A stretch of DNA of 64,000 nt from Arenicella chitinivorans (GTDB taxonomy: Bacteria; Pseudomonadota; Gammaproteobacteria; Arenicellales; Arenicellaceae): the NCBI RefSeq assembly GCF_014651515.1, contig NZ_BMXA01000001.1:620001-684000 (forward strand), in the 5' to 3' direction. The translations under genes were made by a program, and so were the position numbers. This document shows positions 44,844 to 51,804 of this stretch, piece by piece. The number at the start of each line of letters is the position of its first letter. The first letter of the stretch is position 1. The notes under the pieces were generated by a model. It worked only from the letters and a program-made list of their open reading frames with translations. It did not search any database and was not told the origin of the DNA.

Positions 44844-44897
44844 ACTAAATGACTAAACAAAACATGGACAGCCACTATCTAAAAAGTTGGTTTGAAT
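44811..44897. repeat. Composite REP-like repeat, unit 1
   Basis: An ~85-bp unit with two copies of ACATGGACAGCCACTRTCT (44819-44837 and 44862-44880) separated by GACTAGACTAAATGACTAAAC and ending AAAAAGTTGGTTTGAAT. The inner GACAG-CCA-CTGTC is a small hairpin. It interrupts the isomerase-like gene. A further single core copy lies at 44909-44927. Confidence 0.85.
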
Positions 44898-44926
44898 GAA
44901 AAGACTAAACATGGACAGCCACTGTC

Positions 44927-45005
44927 TTGACTAAACATGGACAGCCACTGTCTGACTAGACTAAATGACTAAACAAAACATGGACAGCCACTGTCTAAAA
45001 AGTTG
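44927..45005. repeat. Composite REP-like repeat, unit 2
   Basis: The same unit as at 44811, with core copies at 44935-44953 and 44978-44996. It ends as AAAAAGTTGA and passes straight into a metalloprotease-like coding fragment. Confidence 0.85.
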
Positions 45006-45233
45006 ACGGTAAAATGTGATGGCGGTTGTGATGGTGACCCTCCGTATTTGGGATATAACCGGAGTTTTCTTGGTATTCGAAGTAAGAGTGCATTTGTCTG
45101 TACTAACCTTGGCAACGATAAGTCTTGGGGTAGAACGGCTGTACATGAGTGGGGACATAGTTGTGGTTGGGGGACAAACTCTAACCCTCATCCTAGTGGC
45201 TCGGGTATCCCAAGTGGTTGGGACGTTCTTTAA
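45003..45233 (+). pseudogene. HExxH zinc metalloprotease-like fragment
   Basis: A 76-codon open frame whose start (TTG) lies in the end of repeat unit 2, so its natural 5' part is missing. The readable segment contains SWGRTAVHEWGHSCGW, a zinc-peptidase HExxH motif (HEWGH) with a further downstream His (NSNPHPSGSGIPSGW). It is the C-terminal piece of an unknown peptidase-like protein. It ends cleanly at a TAA before a new small open frame. Confidence 0.5.
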
Positions 45234-45247
45234 TATTTGGTAAATAA

Positions 45248-45304
45248 ATGATTAAAACTAGAATTATTATTGTTTTATTGCATATTGCAGTGCTGGGTAA
45301 CTAA
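45248..45304 (+). pseudogene. Start of a small exported protein, cut by repeat unit 3
   Basis: ATG at 45248 opens MIKTRIIIVLLHIAVLGN, a typical signal-peptide start, 15 nt after the peptidase fragment stop. The stop codon is supplied by the beginning of repeat unit 3. A two-gene unit (peptidase plus small exported partner) may have existed here before the repeats broke it (inference). Confidence 0.35.
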
Positions 45305-45383
45305 ACATGGACAGCCACTGTCTGACTAGACTAAATGACTAAACAAAACATGGACAGCCACTATCTAAAAAGTTGGTTTGAAT
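45300..45383. repeat. Composite REP-like repeat, unit 3
   Basis: The third copy of the ~85-bp unit, with cores at 45305-45323 and 45348-45366, ending AAAAAGTTGGTTTGAAT as in unit 1. Confidence 0.85.
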
Positions 45384-45548
45384 TGTTTTAGCCTATCTGA
45401 AGGCAATTTTTCTTAAAAAAATGGACGGACGGCTAGTCAATTTGTACTAGACGGGTGGACATACCGCCTGGCTATGCTCTTGGGTAAACACAAGGCGAGC
45501 ACTATCCTCACTGACGTGATGATGACTAGTGTTCGGGTGCTTATGCGT

Positions 45549-46508
45549 TTAGGGTCGGCTAAGCGAGCAAGGCGGTTTTTCGACTGGGATGCCACGACAC
45601 ACACGCCGATCGATATGGTCACTCCCAACCCAGCTCTGAAACCGTTTTTCAAATTCCGTGGTGAGTATCATCCAAGATGCCATGTCTAAGTCGAGTCGCT
45701 GTAGAATGGACGGGAGCTGGTCTGGAATTGATCCGCGTTTGTCAGGTCGGATACACCTCCCGGTCCAGTCGACTAAAGCAAAGTAGTCTTTTAATCTGTA
45801 AGGGATGCCTATTCCATGCTCCGTTATTCCAACAAATTGTTCTAATCCGGAGCAATCTGAAATACCTTGTTTCAGCATTTCGATTCGATACTTGATGGCA
45901 GTGTGAGCGGATTTTTCCGGCGAGTTTGCCATTTTGGCTCGAATGGGATTTAGGTCCACATAGGCCATACAGGACAGCAGCGCACGCTCATCCAATAAGG
46001 CCTGACTCTTAAACCTTCCCTCCCAGAATCGCCCAGTACACTTGTCTTCTTTGTTGGCTTGCCGAGCAATGGACTCGTTCACAATGCGCATAAACCAAGA
46101 TATATCCATTAAGCGCTTTCGCCAGCACTTGATATCTCGCCGCAGCACCGCCCATTGTTGTTCACTGAGTGGTTCGCCTGCTATGAACCGCTGTGAAAAC
46201 GGCGTGCCGCAAAAGAGGCGACTCCATCGTTCGACCACTTCACGTTCAGACCACGCGTTTGCGATATCGGGTCTGACATGCAGTACGACATGGAAGTGAT
46301 TGCTCATCACTGCATAAGAGCATAATTTGATTGCAAATATGTCGGCAGTGCGACGAAGCTTTAGTTCCAACCAATCACGACGGTGTTCATAGCTCTTTGC
46401 AGTCACTCGGTCATAACCGCAAAGATAGGCACGCCGAACACAGCGAGAAACACAATGATAAAAGGGCGTGTCACTGAGCGACACTAATTGTTTGCGTGGG
46501 AGCGCCAT
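45549..46508 (-). CDS. REP-associated tyrosine transposase (RAYT, Y1 HUH family)
   Basis: A 319-residue IS200/IS605-like Y1 transposase of the RAYT type. It begins MALPRKQLVSLSDTPFYHCVSRC. The HUH motif is SNHFHVVLHV, and the probable catalytic Tyr lies in CMAYVDLNPIRAKM. RAYTs are single-copy host-linked transposases that act on short REP hairpins. The ATG at 46508 follows AGGAGG at 5 nt; an in-frame start at 46526 is possible. Variants of TGGACANCCACT flank the gene: a partial TGGACATACC about 90 bp after the stop and TGGACATCCACT about 70 bp upstream of the start (reverse strand 46576-46587). Confidence 0.85.
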   Translation of the reverse strand: MALPRKQLVSLSDTPFYHCVSRCVRRAYLCGYDRVTAKSYEHRRDWLELKLRRTADIFAIKLCSYAVMSNHFHVVLHVRPDIANAWSEREVVERWSRLFCGTPFSQRFIAGEPLSEQQWAVLRRDIKCWRKRLMDISWFMRIVNESIARQANKEDKCTGRFWEGRFKSQALLDERALLSCMAYVDLNPIRAKMANSPEKSAHTAIKYRIEMLKQGISDCSGLEQFVGITEHGIGIPYRLKDYFALVDWTGRCIRPDKRGSIPDQLPSILQRLDLDMASWMILTTEFEKRFQSWVGSDHIDRRVCRGIPVEKPPCSLSRP

Positions 46509-46575
46509 CCTTGCCTCCTGTTTCAATCCGTTGAGTTAATAAGGTCTCATAGACTTAGGTAGAGTTCAAGAGATA

Positions 46576-46587
46576 AGTGGATGTCCA
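46576..46587 (-). repeat. REP-like core TGGACATCCACT next to the RAYT gene
   Basis: Reverse-strand TGGACATCCACT, one base from the TGGACAGCCACT cores at 44.8-45.4 kb. The flanking bases (TTATCT) also match the repeat tail. It overlaps the start codon of the next small gene. Confidence 0.7.
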
Positions 46588-46925
46588 AAGAGATACTTAC
46601 AGAGAGTTATAGTTGGCATACCGCAGCGACGCATCGAATATCGTATCTGCATCATGCGGGATTTACCTGGGATCCTAAGGAATATTACTGGACGACCAAG
46701 CAGATACTAACGTCAAATCAAACACACGATAGCGGAGACTCGATAACGGGTAAACTATGCGCGAACCGCCTTCTGAACAACGAGATTTATGAAACAGTGT
46801 TTCGTGATCTCAAATTCACCTACGAGGAGCTTTTACGCATGGGGTTGCAAACACGCTACCAGTGCTCGCTTTGCACGGCGGGAAGCGAGTGTAATACGCA
46901 GTGTCGAAAAAACCACTCATGTTGA
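46581..46925 (+). CDS. Hypothetical Cys-rich-tail protein
   Basis: A 114-residue product with no family recognised. The C-terminal 25 residues hold six Cys and a His (YQCSLCTAGSECNTQCRKNHSC), which could bind a metal. The start ATG lies inside a REP-like core, so the original start may have been elsewhere. No ribosome-binding site is clear. Real-gene status is moderate. Confidence 0.4.
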   Translation: MSKEILTESYSWHTAATHRISYLHHAGFTWDPKEYYWTTKQILTSNQTHDSGDSITGKLCANRLLNNEIYETVFRDLKFTYEELLRMGLQTRYQCSLCTAGSECNTQCRKNHSC

Positions 46926-46976
46926 GTCCCGTTGGTGAGTTTTTGTTCGCATTGGGTGCCAGTAGTGGTAACTAAA

Positions 46977-47813
46977 TCAGTTCAACGGTGAGCGGTGCAC
47001 GGTTGGTGTTTGCGAGTGGTAGAACGACGATGAGATCTGTTTGCCACAAGAGTCAAGTTTCGCGAGAATTGTCTGGGTCTTAATACTGTTCACCGCGTCG
47101 ACGTCCCTACATGCGAGCGCAGAGTTTCGATTCCCGTGCAGTGTGAAGATCTGACTATTTGGCTCCTTGCTTTCGATTGTCTCGGGTAGATAGAGCATAT
47201 GCTTCGGTGGGACCCAAACATCGGCGAGGCGGATCTCCTTAGTAGCAGGTTGGTAGCGGGCGAGGGAGATTACGAGGTGCTGCTTTGCTTGGGAGCAGAA
47301 CACGTGTGGAAATGCGTGGTGTTCAAAATCAACCCAATTATGGGGTAAGAGATCACGGTTGCGACTAGCAGGAAGATAAGGTGATTGGAACATGGCCCAT
47401 ATCCCGTAAGTGTAAGTGTGAATCTCGATGGTACTGAAGTTAAGATTGAAACACTCTCCGGGAGAAATAAGCTTGCCACCGAAGAAAGCAAGAATTTCAC
47501 TATTTGCCACCAACGGGGCGTATACGAGTTGATCTACTAGCGTTCCAGTATCATCAGTGAACGAGAGCTCATTAATCGTATTATGAAATTTGTCCACCTT
47601 TGTTTTGATGACGTTCGCTACATACCGCGTTCCAAGTTCAGTTAGCTGGTGAGTAGGTCGGGCAACATTACTACCAGATTTGGGGCGCTCAGGCGATAGC
47701 TTAGGTACGCCATCAATATTATGAAGCCAAGTGTCGTGGGCAGGATTTTTATCTACCGGGCCATCGGCGATATATAAAACGGGGTTAAAATTTGGTTTTT
47801 CCTTATCATCCAT
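46977..47813 (-). CDS. Hypothetical protein in accessory region
   Basis: A 278-residue product with no motif I recognise. There is no signal peptide or membrane segment; the middle is rich in aromatic residues and His (HNWVDFEHHAFPHVFCSQ), and the N-terminus is charged (MDDKEKPNFNPVLYIADGPVD). A ribosome-binding site-like AAGGAGA is present 9-15 nt upstream of the ATG on the minus strand (TAAGGAGATAAAA), which supports a real gene. It lies between the Cys-rich small gene and a REP-like core, and converges with the former. Confidence 0.6.
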   Translation of the reverse strand: MDDKEKPNFNPVLYIADGPVDKNPAHDTWLHNIDGVPKLSPERPKSGSNVARPTHQLTELGTRYVANVIKTKVDKFHNTINELSFTDDTGTLVDQLVYAPLVANSEILAFFGGKLISPGECFNLNFSTIEIHTYTYGIWAMFQSPYLPASRNRDLLPHNWVDFEHHAFPHVFCSQAKQHLVISLARYQPATKEIRLADVWVPPKHMLYLPETIESKEPNSQIFTLHGNRNSALACRDVDAVNSIKTQTILAKLDSCGKQISSSFYHSQTPTVHRSPLN

Positions 47814-48184
47814 TTTTATCTCCTTAGCTGATACCGGTGTTAGAGTAATGACTATAACCCCCAGCGGCGTCCTAATTTTCCATTTGTATCAGAAATATTA
47901 GTTTTTATTGGAAATATGGGAAGTTCGGCATGGACAGTATGTAGGCAGAGCCGAGTGGGTGTCCACGGTAGGGAATTGCACTCAAAATTGTGAATCAAGT
48001 GAATGCCCTTTGAATGCGAATGGCAGTGCGAGCGTACATTGAAAATTTCATACTTGGGTTAAGACACAATTTCCATACAAAATGGCAAGTTCAATTATTC
48101 GTGGTTTTTTTTAATATCTATGGCTAAATCTCATTGGTGTGTGACATGAAAGGTTCGGTAAAAACTGTGTTGAGGCTGTCGCAG
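47814..48184. other. Intergenic region with a REP-like core
   Basis: About 370 bp with no gene. It holds the REP core AGTGGGTGTCCA at 47954-47965 (reverse strand reads TGGACACCCACT), whose GTGG-GTGT-CCAC forms a hairpin. A related CATGGACAG sequence lies 20 bp to its left. The rest is AT-rich and probably carries the promoters of the flanking divergent genes. Confidence 0.5.
47954..47967 (-). repeat. REP-like core TGGACACCCACT
   Basis: AGTGGGTGTCCACG on the + strand; GTGG and CCAC form a 4-bp stem around GTGT. It shares the TGGACANCCACT consensus with the other copies. Confidence 0.7.
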
Positions 48185-49777
48185 ATGCGTCTCTATAAGC
48201 TTCTGAATCTACTGCCGCTTATTCTGATTTGTGTAGCGACCTCGTCATGCTCGTATATGCATAATGTGCTGGTTCAGATTGAGTACCGGCGGCTGCAAAG
48301 TCAGGAACCAAGCATGACCAACTTGAGACATCTCATTGCTAGTGAAACTGTTTTTATTTACGGCACTTTGGATGATATTGACTCGATATATACTGATAAA
48401 ACTTTCGCCGTCGCAGCGATATCGAATCAATTTCTAAAATCTGAGCTTGTAGACGTAATGCACGGTGTACGCGCTAACACGCACTATGGTCTGAACCTTC
48501 CTCCGGGCGAATACCAATTTCTTGTTTTTACAGACCTGAATTCGAATGCGCGCTACGAACCCACTGAGGTGGTCGGGGAACGCGCAGTATGGATTCCCGA
48601 TGAAGTCACACAAACGGTTATCGGAGACCTCGACATTCCACTTGAAGAACCACTGAAAAAAAAATACACAGTGACTTTTACTGCCGCAGTTTCAAGCGGT
48701 GAAACACCCTCGCTGTTTTACCCTGCAGGCACAATCCGAGATATAAACGATCCGCTGTTCGACCGCGACGTAGCCACTTTGGGTTTGTATCATCCGGCTG
48801 CATTTCTCGAGAAAGCAAGAACCATGTTTTATGCTTTGGAAGAAGATGTGCCATACAAGATTCCTGTAATCTTTGTCCACGGAATAGGGGGTACCCCGGC
48901 CGAGTTTAAACACATTCTCGAAAAGATGGATCGCAGACGATTCCGGCCATGGTTTTTTTATTATCCGTCCGGCAGCGACCTAGATCAGATGGCCTTGTTT
49001 TTTCAAAACATTTTTCTATCTGGGCGGGTCATCCCGGTAGACGAGAAGCTTCCCATTTGGATTGTGGCTCACAGTATGGGCGGACTTGTAGTAAAGGAAG
49101 CGCTAAATATTCAAAAAAAACCTAAGAACCGTATTGTGTTTATTTCCATGGCATCGCCTTTTGGCGGGCATCCCGCCGCAGCAAAGGGTCACAAGATGGC
49201 GCCCATGGTTCTGCCTGCTTGGCGAGATTTGGACCCAGACGGCGAGTTCATAAAAAATCTGTATCGGAGACCGACAGATCCACTGGTCGAGCATCGACTG
49301 CTCTATGCCTATAAAAAGCCCAACAGGTCGAGGTTGCGGGAGAATAGTGACGGGGTTGTTAGCTTATCGAGCCAGTTGAGAGCAGAGGCGCAAAAGGCAG
49401 CGTTTACACAAATTGGCTTCAATTCCTCACACTCAGAAATGCTTGCGCAGGATACGGTAGTTGATTATGTAATTGACGAACTATCACAAGCGAAAACGAA
49501 TCTGCCTCCGGCACATTATTACTATCTCCTCGCCGATGGATTCGATGTGAGCAATAACCATGCATATTCTGACCAGCAAAAACACAGCCTGCGGTACTTG
49601 GGAGCCTATATGCATGCGCTGGCAGACCGAAAAATAGCGCCATTGAATGCCGATCAGAAGCGGTTTGTCTCAACCGCGCTGGGCGAGAGAAAGCCCGTTA
49701 ACCATATCGAAAAGACATGGTGCAAGTTTGTGAGGCTAAATCAGTTGTCTATCGCTGGATGCGGACTACAAAAGTGA
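48185..49777 (+). CDS. Alpha/beta-hydrolase (lipase-like) lipoprotein
   Basis: A 530-residue protein. From the ATG at 48185 it has a lipoprotein signal peptide MRLYKLLNLLPLILICVATSSC (Cys 22), preceded by GAGGCTG; in-frame starts at 48146 (ATG) and 48134 (TTG) would lengthen the N-terminus. An N-terminal beta-rich domain of about 170 residues (LPPGEYQFLVFTDLNSNARYEPTE) precedes an alpha/beta hydrolase domain. That domain has the oxyanion-region motif FVHGIGGTPAEF and the nucleophile elbow IVAHSMGGLVV. Later Asp and His (SDGVVS, NSSHSEML) could complete a triad. It is probably an envelope lipase or esterase. It stands alone between REP-like copies. Confidence 0.75.
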   Translation: MRLYKLLNLLPLILICVATSSCSYMHNVLVQIEYRRLQSQEPSMTNLRHLIASETVFIYGTLDDIDSIYTDKTFAVAAISNQFLKSELVDVMHGVRANTHYGLNLPPGEYQFLVFTDLNSNARYEPTEVVGERAVWIPDEVTQTVIGDLDIPLEEPLKKKYTVTFTAAVSSGETPSLFYPAGTIRDINDPLFDRDVATLGLYHPAAFLEKARTMFYALEEDVPYKIPVIFVHGIGGTPAEFKHILEKMDRRRFRPWFFYYPSGSDLDQMALFFQNIFLSGRVIPVDEKLPIWIVAHSMGGLVVKEALNIQKKPKNRIVFISMASPFGGHPAAAKGHKMAPMVLPAWRDLDPDGEFIKNLYRRPTDPLVEHRLLYAYKKPNRSRLRENSDGVVSLSSQLRAEAQKAAFTQIGFNSSHSEMLAQDTVVDYVIDELSQAKTNLPPAHYYYLLADGFDVSNNHAYSDQQKHSLRYLGAYMHALADRKIAPLNADQKRFVSTALGERKPVNHIEKTWCKFVRLNQLSIAGCGLQK

Positions 49778-49927
49778 CGCCAACAAACCAGGAATCCTGC
49801 TGATACACGCTCGATCTGTAGGGGGCGCTAGTCATGGCTTTCCAGTCAGTCATCCACACTGCATGAGAACAGGGAGATTTAAATACAGGTACTGAACCAA
49901 GCCGTATCCCACGGTGAGTGGTAATAA

Positions 49928-49952
49928 AGTGGGTGTCCACGAATGGAGAGGG
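49928..49952 (-). repeat. REP-like core in 25-bp direct repeat, left copy
   Basis: It starts AGTGGGTGTCCACGAATGG and continues GAGAGGG; the identical 25 bp occur at 50125-50149. On the reverse strand the core reads TGGACACCCACT. Confidence 0.85.
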
Positions 49953-49960
49953 CGCTGGGA

Positions 49961-50126
49961 AGAGGATAGAGGGAGAGGATAGAGGGAGAGGATAGAGGGA
50001 GAGGATAGAGGGAGAGGATAGAGGGAGAGGATAGAGGGAGAGGATAGAGGGAGAGGATAGAGGGAGAGGATAGAGGGAGAGGATAGAGGGAGAGGGAGAG
50101 GGAGAGGATAGAGGGAGAGGATAGAG
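49961..50126. repeat. 13-bp minisatellite AGAGGATAGAGGG
   Basis: Ten perfect tandem units AGAGGATAGAGGG run from 49961 to 50090, followed by two AGAGGG part-units, one full unit and a partial unit that merges into the right direct repeat. The tract is purine-only on one strand apart from a single T per unit, so it may adopt unusual DNA structure and vary in length by slippage. Confidence 0.95.
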
Positions 50127-50149
50127 TGGGTGTCCACGAATGGAGAGGG
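50125..50149 (-). repeat. REP-like core in 25-bp direct repeat, right copy
   Basis: Identical to 49928-49952. The GAGAGGG end of the repeat resembles the minisatellite unit, so the tract may have grown from this sequence by slippage. Confidence 0.85.
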
Positions 50150-50286
50150 TCGTTATAGGTTTTTAGTCAGTTCATCTAAGGGGCGTCGATGAATGCAGTT
50201 AACAAAAGGAGTTTTCTTGCGAAGGGTTAAGGGCTGTCAAGCGTACTAGAAATAGAATACATATCGAAACTCTTCAAGGTGCCGCG

Positions 50287-51786
50287 GTGGATACCAATGA
50301 TGTAACTGTTAACGCAAATGACCAAGGTCATATAACCCCAACCACGCGAGAGAGGAATGTGCCAATATTTTTTAAGCCACGGTTAAAAATTGTATTAGTG
50401 ATTGGTTTAGTGGTGCTGGGGGGCATTTTCTTGCTGAGTGAGGAACGCGTTGAATCAGGAGCGAAGCCGTTTTTATCCGCCATTACTCGGGGTGATATTG
50501 AAAGTACGATTACAGCCGCTGGGAGCTTGCAGCCTAGTTCCTATGTGGACGTTGGGGTTCAGGTGTCGGGTGAAATTGATAAGCTCTATGTTGACGTCGG
50601 TGATGTTGTTACGCAGGGGCAACTTTTGGCGGAAATTGATGCGACCGTGCAAACCAGTCGGGTTGCTGCTAGCCGTGCGAGCTTGGACGCATTGAAAGCG
50701 CAACTGGCTGCTCGTCAGGCTTCGTTAAAGTTAGCACAGGCCAATGCCGACAGGCAAACTCGATTGATTAAAGCGCAAGCCACCAGTCAGGCAGATTTTG
50801 ATGCTGCAATAAGCGCACTGGTACTGGCGCAATCAAGTTTAGCTCAACTCGAATCGCAAATTTCTCAGAGTGAAGCCAGTTTGGCTAGTGATGAGGCTAC
50901 GTTGGCATTTAGTCGCATCGAAGCGCCGATGAGTGGTACCGTTATTTCAATAAGCATGAAAGAAGGGCAGACTCTGAATGCGACCCAGCAGGCGCCGACC
51001 TTGTTGAGGATTGCCAATTTAGCAGTCATGACCGTAGAGGGTGAAGTTTCTGAAGCTGATGTTAATAAGTTAACAGCAGAAATGCCCGTCTACTTTACTA
51101 CTTTAGGTGGTGGTGAGCGCCGATGGCACGGCCGTTTGCGACAGATATTGCCCGAACCAGAAGTGACGAATAATGTGGTGCTTTACACCGCCTTGTTTGA
51201 TGTGGACAACCATGACGGTGCTTTATTGCCAAACATGACTGCACAAATATTTTTCGTCACCGCGTCGGCGCAAGATGTGATTCGTGTTCCTGTTGGCGCA
51301 CTCGATTTTGACGACACCGACAATCTACTTAACCTCAAGCTGCCTGCCCAAATCATTGGTGAGCCACGCACCCGATCAAGTGCGGAATCCAATTTGTCAG
51401 AGGGGTTGGCTTTACGCAGTCCTTTGACTGACGCCAGACCAGATAAAGTACCGGAGCGCGGTGCACCTATAACACCGGAGCAACGAGCCCAGTTTCGAGC
51501 TAGGCGTGCGGCAGCTGGTGGCCGCGGCGCCGGCAACCGCCGTCGAGCACCGTTGGTTGGCAACAACCAAAGTGAGGCACGCCCAGCGACGGTTGTGATT
51601 GCTCATGACGATGGGCGCTTCGAACGCCGTCCAATTACGATCGGCGTCACTACCCGAGTGTCGGCTGAGGTGATTGATGGGCTAGAGGTGGGAGATAAAG
51701 TGGTTGCCGGTGTCATCACGTCTAACGGCACGACGCAAAGCAGCGCTCGCAACACGCCACGTGTGGGCGGTGGAAGGCCGTTTTAA
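50287..51786 (+). CDS. macA: MacA-type periplasmic adaptor subunit
   Basis: A 499-residue adaptor starting with GTG (50287), with AAGGTG upstream. One N-terminal membrane anchor (LKIVLVIGLVVLGGIFLL, ~33-50), then the lipoyl half-motifs DVGVQVSGEIDKLYVDVGDVVTQGQLLAEID and RIEAPMSGTVISISMKEGQTL around a long coiled-coil hairpin (~115-205), then beta-barrel and membrane-proximal domains. A low-complexity Arg/Gly/Ala-rich insert lies near residues 395-430 (EQRAQFRARRAAAGGRGAGNRRR). It links MacB to an outer-membrane channel for efflux of macrolides, lipids or peptides. macB follows after 18 nt. Confidence 0.92.
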   Translation: MDTNDVTVNANDQGHITPTTRERNVPIFFKPRLKIVLVIGLVVLGGIFLLSEERVESGAKPFLSAITRGDIESTITAAGSLQPSSYVDVGVQVSGEIDKLYVDVGDVVTQGQLLAEIDATVQTSRVAASRASLDALKAQLAARQASLKLAQANADRQTRLIKAQATSQADFDAAISALVLAQSSLAQLESQISQSEASLASDEATLAFSRIEAPMSGTVISISMKEGQTLNATQQAPTLLRIANLAVMTVEGEVSEADVNKLTAEMPVYFTTLGGGERRWHGRLRQILPEPEVTNNVVLYTALFDVDNHDGALLPNMTAQIFFVTASAQDVIRVPVGALDFDDTDNLLNLKLPAQIIGEPRTRSSAESNLSEGLALRSPLTDARPDKVPERGAPITPEQRAQFRARRAAAGGRGAGNRRRAPLVGNNQSEARPATVVIAHDDGRFERRPITIGVTTRVSAEVIDGLEVGDKVVAGVITSNGTTQSSARNTPRVGGGRPF

Positions 51787-51804
51787 GCGGCGAGGAGTTG
51801 GTTT

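Larger units (their letters stand above)
49778..50286. other. Repeat-rich spacer upstream of macA
   Basis: No gene is called. Most of the interval is a 13-bp minisatellite between two REP-containing direct repeats. The last 130 bp before macA are ordinary AT-rich sequence and should hold its promoter. The reverse-strand open frame over the minisatellite encodes only Leu-Pro-Ser repeats. Confidence 0.6.

Noticed and set aside
44819-45366. CRISPR array made of seven 19-bp repeats
   Set aside because: Repeat spacing is irregular (26 to 327 bp), the spacers are themselves repeated, and the core matches the REP-like elements near the RAYT. No cas genes are present.
49850-50137. Reverse-strand open frame rich in Leu-Pro-Ser
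   Set aside because: It is a translation of the 13-bp minisatellite, has no start signals, and codes for a repetitive peptide only.
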